NCBI GenBank assembly: GCA_012295275.1
Contig: CM022672.1
Coordinates: 12,940,495-13,004,494, forward strand
From: Chrysomallon squamiferum
Lineage: Eukaryota; Mollusca; Gastropoda; Neomphalida; Peltospiridae
Length of the DNA: 64,000 bases
Direction: 5' to 3'
Below are positions 1-13,100 of the stretch, in pieces. Made by a program: the position numbers and the translations under genes. The notes below the pieces were generated by a model. The model ran no database searches and was not told the origin of the DNA. It was given only the letters and a program-made list of their open reading frames with translations. Within the stretch, counting starts at the first letter, position 1. The number at the start of each line of letters is the position of its first letter.

Positions 1-2645
1 TTATTATGGTAATACATATTTTATGATTTTTTTTTTTTTTTTTTTTTTTTTCTTAAAGCTTATAAGATATCGTGGTGATAAAAAAGCTTGTAAGTATTAT
101 AGTAAAACAAGTATATAATGAGGAACTGAGTCATGCTATAAATGAAAATGTGTCGGTAATCCGAATCCTCAATGGAAATGTTTTATTACAGTTTTAATCT
201 ACAGCTAATTAATATATGCTGCAGACTACTGAGTTGAAACCCAGAGCCGCTGTACAAACAGCACATAGGTAACTCGTTTCCCTTTTGCAGAATGTATGTA
301 GCTTTAGGACAGAAAAATTCATATGATCGACTGCCTTTGAATATCAAAAATTAGGATTCTAGGTGGAACAGGAGTTTGTCTAATAAAAAAATCCCTCCAT
401 GCTGCCAACTTTACTAAATAAATTTATACACTGTATGTCCAAATATATATATATTTGTTTTTTACATATTCAAAGGCTGTTATATGGACTCCCCTATCTG
501 TGGAAAAGTACACACACACACACACGCAGTGAAGTTATAAAAAAGTAAATAAAATCCCACATCAGTATAAAATATAAAGCAACAACTTTCAATCATTTAA
601 CAAACTTTATTTCTGACAAAAAAAAAAAGTAGTTATCTGACCATTTAACAATTCTACTATATTACAATAAATGAGACAACACTTAAGAAATTAAATCTGC
701 TATAAAAAAGTGGTGTATGTGTTATATAGTGAGCTAGCAACAACCAATATGAGCATCATCTCGACTGGATTCAGTTATGATCAACAAACAAGATCAGGAA
801 GACCAATAGCCAATACTATTTACTATCAAACAAACCCAAACAAAAACAAAAGAAATTTTTGCAAAACACTGTAGTATCAGTAAATAATATCACTCTGTAA
901 AAACTGAGTTTTATGTAAGGTACAGCATGTTACAATAATTTATAGTGAACTGACACATAGTGGTCCTTTAATTTATCAAGTTTTATATTCTTTTAAGGAT
1001 TTTTCAGTATTTACTGAATGTTTTTGTCAGTGTAAATATCATTATTATTATTATTATTATTATTTTTTTTTGACATCTAAACAATGTTTATAATAAGTAT
1101 TAAGTCAATTAAAACAAAGCTGAACTTTTCAATTTAAACTTTATTGTACAGATTTCTGGATCAAAATACTGTTATTGAATCTTTTTTTATATATTTTAAC
1201 ACTTACAGTATGGATTTTCTATGTATACGATACTATTGTAATATTATTCATTGAGGTTTTCATGTTAAACACTAGTGTATGACTTTTTTAGTTAAAACAC
1301 TGTTTTTGGATTTTACTTTTAGTAAAATGTTACCAAGGATTGTTTAATTTAAACATTGTTAGTTCAACATTTTTTCATTTAGCACACTATTGTATTATTT
1401 TTCAATTTAAAAATGTTTAATTTTCAGTTAGGATAACATTACTGTATGGATTTGGTCATTTAAACACAGATGCATCACTTTTTGAAATCAAACTGCATGA
1501 AATTGTAATGTAATTTGTCTTTACATATTGTGGTTATTAATTAAAAATCATAATATTTTCTGTTTATATACTTACAATTTTTTTTTTACACTTTCTCTTA
1601 AAAATAAATCAAAGTTATTTATTTATTTATTAAATAATAATAATAAAAAAAATACAAATTAAAAAGGATTAAAATGAAAATCGTATGTGTATTCACATTT
1701 CATTCTTACATTGATTTTGAAAAGTCAACCCCACCATCATTGTATTATCATGCTGTACCATACACTTATTGCACATAAAAAATACATTTTTAATTTAAAT
1801 CATAAAAAACTAAATTGTATTTCACTTTTCTATTTTAAAAAGTTGGCAGATGTACAAAAATGTACAAAAATATTTTTGAAAGTTTTAAATTATAAATAAA
1901 AGAAAGTATTATGAAAATCTAAAACTATATTTACAGCTTGAACATAAAATAATTATTAAAAATATCTTATCATGGTTTTATTAGTTACTTATTACTACAT
2001 ACTTTATTAATTAACAATTTCAGTTGTTGATATAATAATATTAATCCTCTATTATCAGTTACTAAAATTGAATTTCTTTCATTCCTTTCTGAAAGTGAAA
2101 GAGCCATAATTGTTATGTGTTATTATATAAAATCATACAAGAACATTTTTTACTGAATAGTATATTCACTAAACATCTTGTAAACTGAACTGTTTTATCA
2201 TTTCAATGTAAACACATATTATTTATTCTTTTTCTTATTATTATTATTGCTCGTGGCAAAAGGCACAACAAAAAAATTAGTATTTGTTTTTTCTAGAGGG
2301 CAAAGATTTTAATTTCATGTTATTTTAAATTCTGTATTAACAATTCTTTACTTGTGTGCCTTTTTGCAGTTATGTACATTTATTTGGGTAATGAATGTCA
2401 TGCAGACTTATAATAATTGCAACATCTTACTAGCAAAACACAAAATAAGGATAGCAATCACATAATTCCAGCAAATCGGTTAGATATTTCTCTATTATCT
2501 GATGTAAATACAAAATCACAATCCATCACAACCATCAAAATCATCTAAAAAAAAAAAAAATCATTAAGTTACTTGAGCTTTACCAAACAGTCAGTTCTAC
2601 ACATTTTATTCATTTTCATACAGTTCAAATTTGTAAAAATAAATT

Positions 2646-2687
<42 letters not shown>

Positions 2688-5224
2688 TTAATAACAATAA
2701 CAACAATAATAATAAGAATAACTGATGACAAATAAATTAGTAAATAAATTTTAAATATTTGATTATCAGTGCTAATTTCTGATTTGATTTTTATCAGGTA
2801 GTGATAAAGAAAAATTGAGAATCAAATAAATAAATGAAACATGGACGCATTGAACATATTAAGAATAAACCATATTAAAAAGGAACAATCAACATTTATC
2901 ACACCATCAAGATAAATATGAGAGATCAACTCTTGTCATGGAGAATTATTTTAATGAATCTTTCAACAATGTCATTCTATGTTCTAAAGTTGACTAATCT
3001 AAACCTTTTTATGACAACAAGCAAAGGTAATATCTCTTAAATAAATAAATAAATATAATAATCAACAGCCACCTCAGTAATACAGACAACAAAACAAGCA
3101 AATTTAATTAAAAAAAAAAAGAAGAAAAAAAAAGATACTTAAAAAAAACAACAACTAAGGTACCAGTATTACATATACACAACATCAATTCAAACTGAAA
3201 TACATGGGTATTATCAAATATATTAAAAATACATTGATCATATTGTATGTAGAATATAAACAATAATTTAATACAACAGAAAATGTTTGTATCAGAAACA
3301 AATACATGGATAAGCAAGCTTAAGAAATAGATACTGCAGCATAGGTACACATAATTTTAAAACACAACACTGATAAATAAATTAATAAATTAAAATGAAA
3401 ATCAAAAAAAAAGAAAAACCTTCTGAAACAAAATATATTAATACCCCAAAATGATATAAAGAAATATATAAAGAAAATGAAATGAAGTCCATTAATATAC
3501 GTATGTTGTCATTGTAATATTATTTCTTTTTGTAGTTTAGTATAAATACAGTTTAGCAAAGGTAATTCATTTATATTTAACTATAATAATTAAGAAAAAT
3601 AAATAAATACAATCTGAAATACATGTTTATTAAATTATATTTTATAAATAATCTATTCAGTTGTTTTCTGAAGAAAGCTGCTGCTACAGAACTGATAAAA
3701 ACTGCCAAGATAATTGTAAGCTGATCAGTTTTTACAGTGCACAAATAACAAAAAATATCAGAACATATTCATTTTTTAATAAATACTTTTGTGAAAGAAA
3801 GGAATTCAAATATATGAAAGTCCAGTGTAACAAATATTTTTGAGTTATTCAGTGTAAAAAAGAAGTATGAATTATGATTTTCATTACAGGCATATTGCAC
3901 TAACAGCACTGATTTGAACAGCATCTATTTTATTATTATTATTTTTAAATATCTTTTTTTAAAACTGCATCACTTAAAATTGAAATTCTGAAATATAAGC
4001 TAACCATTAAAATCTTCATACAATTTAGATCAAAATTTGATCTTGCTTATTATTTCGAAAACATTTTGCACATTGTACAGTACAAAAAATATTTTGTCAA
4101 ATAAGCTGGTTTTTGCACTGATAATAATGTTTATATAACACTGTGTATGTGATATTTTTAATATTAAAGACATTGGAACTAATTGGTAAAGTAAAACAGA
4201 TATATCATTCAAGTTGTTATCTAGATATGTGTAAATTCTATTGTATCCCAGCTGGGAAATCAATACTGTAACTTTGAGGTACTCTATAAAATTATTGCTT
4301 ATAATACTTTTGTTTTAGCTTCTGTGGAAGATTTATTTTAATGATAAAATTTGTTATGTAAAGTTTTTTTTTTAAATACATTTAATACATTTTAAAGAAA
4401 ATCAAAAAGAAAGAAACAGAAAAGAAAAAACTTTTTAAAATTACTTACAGAAAATATATGATATACAATCAATAAATATACAATCCCTTATTTATTTTCC
4501 TTCTCATATTTTGATTAACAATTTTTTTTATTACAAAAAAACAACAACAACAATATAAAACAACAACAAACAATATAAATATTGCAAGTCTAGTGTAACT
4601 GTAAATCAACTTTATCAAACACACAATAAAATTTCACAGTTTCTTAAATCTAACAACCATTTATAATATAAAATTTTTAATAAATTCCATGCTTGGCAGG
4701 AGTTTCTGTTATAAAATAAAATAATTTTGAAAAGTAATATCGAATGCCTTAGCAATTTAAATACTTTATCAAGAAAATGACTTGCTGTACTCAACAACCC
4801 AGCTGTCTATGAAGAATGTAGCAAGTAAAAATTTCAGAAAAGCAGAAGCCAATCTAAGTTTATCCTCAACCAAACACTGTGTTAATTTTTAGTTAATTAC
4901 TGTTAATATGACTGAAACCAAATATTTCTATTATTAAAACTATTGCTAAATAAATTTTCTTTCATTAAACAAGCTCTTGCCCAATTTTCTATATAATAAC
5001 ATTGTAAATAAACACAATTTAACTTGTATGAAAAAGCCATAACTTAACAAGCTGGGTAAAATACATCCTACATTTTAATTTTTCAAATAACTGAGTTGTG
5101 TCAAATATGATTTTCCATCATGTTATTCATTTATTGCACATCATAAAATATATTTCTATCATCATCATAAAAATATTTAAATATAAAATAGCCAAACTAC
5201 GTTAATCTCCAAAGGTAACCTATG

Positions 5225-5640
5225 TCAGTCAAATGTGAATGTTGTTGCTGGTTGCAAACAATATTAAAGTCAAATGCAAAAATAAACTGTAACATCAACA
5301 TCTTTGAATGAGATGAGTTATAATGAATCAAATGCAAAATCAATCTGATTCAAATATATGGTAATGAATTATTGCAAAATCAACTTGGTTGATTCAAGTA
5401 AGTTATAATGAATCAACTGCAAATAATACTTGGTTTGGTTGGTTCATATAAATTATAATGAATCAGCTACAAATTAAACGTGACTGGTTCAAACATGCAG
5501 TACTGAATTGCAAAATCAACTTGGTTCAAATGTATATTAATTAAATAACTTCAAAATCAACTTGGTTCAAATGTATATTAATTAAATAACTTCAAAATCA
5601 ACTTGGTTCAAATAAAAAGTAATAAATCAGAGGTAAAATC
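5225..5640. repeat. Degenerate tandem repeat with a 41-bp core
   Basis: Units built around AAAATCAACTTGGTTCAAAT recur. The last three starts of TTGGTTCAA, at 5521, 5562 and 5603, are exactly 41 bp apart; the earlier units (from about 5225) are longer and more diverged, and share GTTATAATGAATCAA. Located 1.5-2 kb downstream of the UNC80 stop. Confidence 0.85.
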
Positions 5641-6536
5641 TGTAGAGGTGACTTCAAAAACACCAATAAATTCTCTCTAATACTGTATAAAATTCAATAA
5701 CACAAGTAATCTCTTCACAGATCACAAAACCATCATATTTCCTATTACACAGTCAACAGACGTAGACACTGAGTCATGTATATTCATTCACCTACGTATT
5801 TTCTAAAAACATTTAAAACTCATTATTACAATACATTTACTAACATATTACATGTCATCTATTTTAATAATACTGAATTAACTTTTAAAGATGAAGTTTT
5901 ACATCATGTTTCAAAATTACAAGTTAATGGTTCATTCTGAGAGTATGAATATAGAAATAAAATGCATATACACACTCTTCATAATCTGTAGTTTTGTTTA
6001 TCTTCCAAAATATATTAAATTACAAACAAAAAAAAAAAAAAAAAAAAAAACAACAAAAAAATCCCCACATCAGTATAACCATTTAAAACTGACATTGTAA
6101 AATATCTGTCCTTTGACAAACAGTTGAAACCTTGATGATTTATCATTTTCTCTGCTTTGTATAATTTCAAAGTAGCATCATAATAATCAGTGAAAATTGA
6201 ACAAATTAATCCTTTAAAATTTTAACAGCAATACAAAATATTATTAATTATAAATAATAAAATATTAACAAATATAATTTCATCATTTTTTTTTCATTTA
6301 TTAAATATCATGTAAAAACCATACAAGTTAATACTGTTTCTAAGTTAAAGCTAAACTATAATTTAAATACTCTCACTTCAAAAACTATACAGTCAGTTTG
6401 TATGCACACAACACTTCTTAAACTCTTTTCAGTCATACATAAAAATAAAGTATAAATGTCTTTGCATCCATTAAAGTGATGACTGTATTCTGTACAAGAC
6501 AAAGTATCTCTGACTTCAAAACATAAGTTCTGAAAA

Positions 6537-6542
6537 TTTATT
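6537..6542 (-). other. First AATAAA poly(A) signal candidate after the UNC80 stop
   Basis: The minus-strand AATAAA at this place is the first one I noticed downstream of the stop codon, giving a 3' UTR of about 0.68 kb if used. Another lies near 6298-6303. Choice among them needs transcript ends. Confidence 0.3.
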
Positions 6543-6589
6543 TTGTGCAGGACTTGATAATTTAGTTAAAACAAAAAAATATCTGTTCA

Positions 6590-7000
6590 TTACAAGATTA
6601 TATTGTTAAAACTCTCACTGTGCATGATTTAATGTTAATGTTCTTAAAACAATGATACTGATTTATGTGCGGTCAATGTTATTAAGACATTTATACTAAT
6701 GTTTTTAAAACACAGTGTGAAATACTTGACTTAAGTTCTTAAAATATACAGTTACAACTTTTATGTGTATTAATATTCTCAAAATAACACCTTGTACACA
6801 GCTCATCTTTACTAATCATATTAAAACATACATGATATATAATATGTTACTGATATTCTTAAAACACATTGTACAAAATTAAAGAATTTCTAATGTCTTT
6901 AAAATGCATTGTACAACATTTATGTTTTACAGTGTTCTTAAAACATGTCTTGTAAAAAACACTTACAGTTTACTAATATTCTTAAAACATGGGAAAAGAT
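6590..7000. repeat. Interspersed degenerate motif TTCTTAAAACA
   Basis: A core like TAATRTTCTTAAAACA, often followed by TTGTACA, recurs at irregular spacing of roughly 45-80 bp through this stretch just after the UNC80 stop. It is old or diverged tandem DNA and, if transcribed, would lie in the 3' UTR. Confidence 0.7.
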
Positions 7001-7194
7001 TTCTAAAGTTTTAAAATACATAATATCAAAAATGGTCTCTTGTATAAAACGTCACACATATTGCTAACATTATAAAACATACAACGTATTTGTAACCAGT
7101 ATACATTTACATTTTACATTTCCATTGTATAAAGTGCTGAAAATATTTGTCTGTGAAATTGTACCATCGGTCTGTGACTAGAATTAAAAACGCT

Positions 7195-7614
7195 TCACAC
7201 AATGGTGGCCGGCACATCTTCGTCTGCGTAATACAGACACAGTGAGCTGAGCGACTTGCTTTTCTCCTCGTCTTTCAACAGCGCCGAGCTCTCGTTGGCA
7301 CTCAGCGAGTCTGAGGAATCACATCTCCGCACAACGCAAGTCCTTAGTGGACTACTGCCCCCGGTGCCAATGAGAGGTGCAGTCGAAGTAGGTGTGCCTG
7401 TAGGTGAGGTGGGTGTGACTGAAGCTGAATTGGGCGTGGCTGAAGCTGTAGTAGGCATAGGTCTGCGTGAAAGCACAGGACTTACGGAAGGAGAGCGTGA
7501 CCGTACAATGCGAGCACCTTGACGACAAATGCGACCGTGGGCAGCGAGTGGGTGCGAGTCAATGGAGGGGTCGTCATGTGACCGTGACCGTGGAACAAAG
7601 CGGGGACGACTGGG
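7195..7614 (-). other. UNC80: UNC80 exon 61, terminal coding exon (residues 3349-3487)
   Basis: A 420-nt coding part including TGA. The acceptor is a long pyrimidine tract ending TTCGTAG at 7615-7616, and an in-frame TAG just upstream shows the frame cannot extend further. Encodes [15 protein letters not shown], a Thr/Pro/Ser run of PTSPTG type, and the acidic end [15 protein letters not shown] to [10 protein letters not shown]. The last residues T-I-V fit a class I PDZ ligand; human ends ESHV, which fits too. It is separated from exon 60 by a 5.4-kb intron, the longest in the gene. Confidence 0.9.
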
Positions 7615-7778
7615 CTACGAAAGAGAGAAACAGACAGAAAAGCTATTGCAGCATGAGAAACAACATCGGCAGACTAGGAAGCTTGTGAAATGTTGTCAAC
7701 AATGAAGAAATGGTTTTTCTTAAGAATCAGAGAACTGAAGGTTTTTTTTGTATTTATTTATTTTCGGTTCCTTTTCTT

Positions 7779-7818
<40 letters not shown>

Positions 7819-8312
7819 AATAAATGAATAATGAAAGTAAAAACTGTGAATAAAAAATTATTTTGAAATGGATCTGTTTTCAACTATTATTGTGTAAAAT
7901 ATTTTAGAAATTACGTTTTTGAAGTAAACATTTTTTAAAATCCAGTGAAACAGTCACATGACATTATTTTTGGAGAAGGGCATTTTCTGACAGGACTACT
8001 GACAAAACCAGGTCTACACACCCAGTTTTAAATACTGTTTTATTTTTTATTTTAATCTAATCTAATCTAATCTAATCTAAATAAATAAATAAAGAGGAAG
8101 AAATATGATTATAAAGTATAATGTTTGAATTTCAAATACTATTTTCAATTTCATTTAAATTTTTCTTTTAAAGACGAAAACAAATAGAATCATAGAAATA
8201 CTTACTAACAAAAACATGTATGTGATACAACAATAATTAAAAACAGATCACCTTTTCTAATAGACATAGTATCAAAACTTAAATATCTTAATGTCATTTT
8301 CCTTTAATTTAC

Positions 8313-8369
<57 letters not shown>

Positions 8370-8985
8370 GAAATCTGGCCTTTTTAATTAAAACAAATTA
8401 TTTAAAGCATTTAGAAACATTTATTACTTAATACTATAAAAATTAATGTTAACAACTGCATTCAAATTTACTTGATTCTGGGCAATGTGGAGGGAGAAGG
8501 GCATAGTGAGCATTAAATGGTTTGGGACTAATTTACGAAGCCCATTTTGGTCTTAAATGCATAACAACATATGCTAAAAACTCCTGCACCAAATAAATAA
8601 ATAAATAAATCCAAAACAAAACAGGCTTTGTAATACAATTTTTAAAGGCAGTGTTTTTGTGATGCTACAGAAAGGGTAAAAAGGACTGACAACATTCCAC
8701 ATACCAAAGAAAATATAGGAAACATTCAGTGGGTTCAATAAAAAAAAAAAAAATAAAAAACATGTGCAAACATTTTAACATGCAAAAATATTGATTACTT
8801 AGGTGGCTATTGGTTAGTCAGACATTGAACTGTGTTAAAAACCAAAACCTGAATATTATCCTTGTTGCCTTTTTGTTCTTGATGTAGGATTTTTTTTTTT
8901 TTCTATTTATTACCATCATTATTTATTATTACTGTTTTCTTCAAGAAAATTATGTCAAATTAGTTATTATGTCAAAAATTTATGA

Positions 8986-9018
<33 letters not shown>

Positions 9019-10087
9019 TAATCTGTTTTTTTTATTTTCTTAAATGAATACCTAGGCCAGACATGAGGATTTCTATCCTTTTTCAAAAGTATAAAATGTA
9101 CTTTTGTGCTTGATGTCACTAAAACAGTGATACGTTCAATTATTTGACTGTTATTGTTGTTAGTATTATTGTTATTAGTATTACTTCTAAGCAACCTGTA
9201 TGAATTGATGCAGCAAAGATGCAAGGTTTATATTTGAACTTAGCATTCCTTTAATAATATTTAAATAGTGTTTTGACAGGAAGTTTAATCTTTTTAATTT
9301 TTTTAATCAATTAAAAAATAATAATAATTAAATAAATAAATAAATAATTTTAAATAATTAAAAATTAACTTGTATAAAGCTAATATTTACACTGGAAATA
9401 AAAAGCAAGTACTTGACATTAAAGAAGCATTAATACATAATAATAAGGTTTGTATAAACGCAAATAATTAAAGTAAATAATTTTTTTAATTTATAACATA
9501 ACTGTTACAGCAATCTATGAAGGATAACTGCTGAAAACAGAAATGGATTAGTTCTTTTTATCAGTTTAAAAAACTGAATATGTGTAAACCAATCAACATA
9601 GAAAAAAAATGTAATTTCTTCCTTGCTCATTCTAAATATACCTTGTTTGTTGATCATAACCTTTTAACACAAACAATGCAAATACTGAAATAAAACATCA
9701 GATAAAATATTAACAATTAACAACACAAAAGTATCAAAGAATACTTGAATAAATAACTTTGTATATATTTATATATAACTTTCATAAAATAATATATTTA
9801 AATAACTACAACAGCTAGCTACAATGAGATCCTAAGAGCAAAGCTAAAATGCATATATCAGACTGAAGTATATTTATATATACAAAAGTATAAAATTACA
9901 TTTATAAGCTGCCATTTTAATTAATACATCTAATAATGGAGCAGTAAATTGTATATCTAAACATAATGTAAAATATAAAGAAGACTTCTAGCCCTGATAA
10001 GACAACAACAAAACACCAACTGACTTTTTGGGGTCCTCAAAAACAATAAATATAGCTGTCACAACAATTACTTTTGTTTGTTCCAAA

Positions 10088-10119
<32 letters not shown>

Positions 10120-13100
10120 CAACAATAATAATAATAAATTAAAATAATAACAAATAAATAAGTAAACACATAAACTTTACCAAAATTAATAATAATCCTC
10201 CTCCAGTACAGAACTTTATTCTTCCTCTGTGGTTATATCTAACAGATAAACAATTATGACTTCTTGCTCAAACAGATTAACAAGAAAGTATTAACAAATA
10301 TGCATTCGGGCAAAAAAAGAACTCTGCACCAAAAAATGACACCTTACCTAAACATCAGAACTTGATTCATTTGTTACAAATAAAGCCAAGATTTGCTTTC
10401 CAAAATATGACTTCTTTGTTGAAAAAAGACTAACAAGAAAGTAACAACAATTTCTCTTTTAGCCAATAAAAGCTATATCAAAATTCTACCTGTCCTTTAC
10501 TTACAGAATGCAGTGGTAATTGTTATACCTGATCATAATATGAACAATACAAGATAACTTCTTGTATGTATGAAAAACAACAACAAAAAAAAAGAAAACA
10601 AAACAAAAAGGTCTTTCCTTCTAACAATAAAACCTTTACCAAAATTAAGGATAATCTTACTGAACTATAGCCCTATATTCGCAGAATAGAAGAGTAATTT
10701 TGACACTAATAAATATTAAGAGATAATGATATCTGTGCTGATAAGATTAATATCAAATCAGAACTCAGGTAATAACCTCCCTTGGTTTAAAAACAGAAAC
10801 CTTAATTTATATGATACATATTTCATTGATTGTAAAACTATCATGTATTATGAAACATTAAAATTAGTTAAATTTCAACTAAATAATTTAAAAAGAATAT
10901 CAGGTGTCAAAACCATTTTACTGAATGAAGCAAATTATTTTAATCTGTTCATCTAATGATGAATTTGTTAATGAGTTGTCTGGTTGCCAACAGCTTGTAT
11001 GTGCTTGTTCATTACAACTTTAGAATTATCTTTGATACAATGCAAGAATACCAACAAGAGTAAAACTTGCCAAAATGACTTAAAAATATTGGAAATGATA
11101 TCTACTTTTTTTGTGTTTTCATTTAGTTCAAAGACATTTATACAAACCCCCAAAATAGGCAATTCTTTCATTATACCGTTTGAAGCAATGAAATTCTGAG
11201 ATGAACTGCATTTGATTATAAAGAAAGAAAAATAGTTTTAAAAAAAAGAAGAAATATATCTCTCCCTATCTCTATGTCTATTTATATCATGAGAAACTCA
11301 GGTTGATTAAAACAAAAATCTGTCCTGGTTAGTGAAAACCTCTGAGAATGTTAATTTATTTGATCAAATGAAGCAGCAAAAGCCAATGTTAAAACATGAT
11401 GTAGCAGCATCTTGGAATACAGCAGTGACCAGAGGAAGAAGATGAAATCAACTAACATAACAAGGCTTCAAATGAAATAGCCAATTATCAAATGAATGTC
11501 AATTGGTAATTTAGTTTTTAAAGTCAATTTAAATCCTTTTTGACAAAAAAACATAGCACCAAGGGAATACAGCACCAACAGAGAAATTTTGTAAAATGAA
11601 ACAATGTCTTAATTTACAGATTTTGGATTTGAATATTTTGTTAAGATCTATTTAAACATTTGAAATATAACATAAAAAGTATGGTGTTGATCAAAAAAAA
11701 AATTTGCTCCCTGCCAAAACTATATTTGATTTTGTATAGTACAGACATAAAAATGATGCTTTTAAACAGTATCAATATATGAAGAACTGAAAAAACTGGT
11801 TTGTAAATAAATATAAATAATGTATCAGCAGCTTCATTTTAGCACAGGTGATACAAGTAGCAGTTTCATTTTGTTAATACTTTCTTTTTCTTTTTGATAT
11901 ATATTTTATTATTTCAGTTTCAAGATCATTTCATTTGTAACAACAGCAGATTTATTATAATGTAATCTTCAAAGCAGTCTAAAATACAAAGAGAAAAAGT
12001 CCTGCTTTGAAAATTTTAAACAGATTTCTGGCATCAAAGATTACAAAGGGAGATCATTTAAATTACTATTGTGACAAAGGTAAGTTGTTATTTCATTGTT
12101 CCTAATGTTTAACCATATAAAGAAACTTTTTTAGTATAAATTGTATGCAACTTTTATCATAACTGATTTTTTACACAAATTTAGAAACTAAACCATTAAG
12201 CAGTTATTTAGTTTTAAACAAACTCTAAAACAAAACTATCCTGGATCAACATTATAAAAATACCTAACAATTATTTAAAGTTTTAACAAACTTCCAACCC
12301 AAACTGTTATGGATCATCCAAGTTCCTAAACCATGTAACAATTACATCATTTTAAATAAACTTACAAACCAAACTACTGTGGATTACTGAACCATTATTT
12401 TAACAATTATTTAAAGCTTTAAACAAACTATGAAACAAAACTGTAGATATTTTGATCACATAAATTACTAAAATAATTCAACGGTTATTTAAAGCTTTAA
12501 ACAAACTTTGAAACCAAACTATTTGTAGTTATTTTGATCACACAAATTACGAAAATAATTTAACAGTTATTTAAAGCTTTAAACAAACTCCAAAACCACT
12601 TACAGTTATTTTGATCCCACGGCTTACTAAAAACAATTTAACAGTTATTTAAAGCTTTAAACAAACTCTCAACCAAACTATTTTTAGTTATTTTTATCAC
12701 ACAACTTACTAAAACCATTCAACAGTTACAGTTTTAAACAAACTCAAAAATACTATGCATCACATACATTCAGTAAACAATTCAAATGTTAATTAAACAA
12801 ACTCCTCAATGACTTTGGAACGAAACATGTTTTTTTTTTTTTTTTGGTTAAACAAACTGTAAACAAGCTGTTAAGACACATTGTAAAGAAAGTAAACAAC
12901 AGACAAAACTTCCTGTTGAACATGCCAGTAGGCAGCAGCATGCAGCAGCAATAAGCTAAACTCTAGCAGCGTTTGGATGTACCTTCATTTCCATCGACTC
13001 GGGTATGGTCTCCACGGAGCGAGCTAGGCCTGACGCAGGATGTCGCAGACTAAACGATGTGTTGTCGTTAAAAACCACCGCTGTTCCGGTCGCCCGCACG

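Larger units (their letters stand above)
1..7194. other. UNC80 3' UTR and downstream flank, no coding signal
   Basis: All ORFs here are short, AT-biased and without recognisable domains. The part nearest the stop is presumably 3' UTR. The rest is AT-rich DNA with poly(T), (CA)n at 511-525, (ATT)n near 1040-1063, (AAT)n near 2650-2688, poly(A) near 6029-6050, and two fields of degenerate repeats (5230-5640, 6600-7000). Many AATAAA signals occur on the minus strand by composition alone, so the 3' end cannot be fixed. Confidence 0.6.

Noticed and set aside
5225-5640. CRISPR-like spacing of repeats
   Set aside because: Directly tandem, degenerate units with no unique spacers, in animal DNA.
7256-7688. 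Two plus-strand ORFs near 7.3-7.7 kb
   Set aside because: Shadows of exon 61; the minus frame has acceptor, phase and stop in agreement.
12956-12982. Stop of UNC80 at the end of exon 60
   Set aside because: The frame does reach TAG, but the in-phase donor and a clean terminal exon 61 with matching phase make splicing far more likely.
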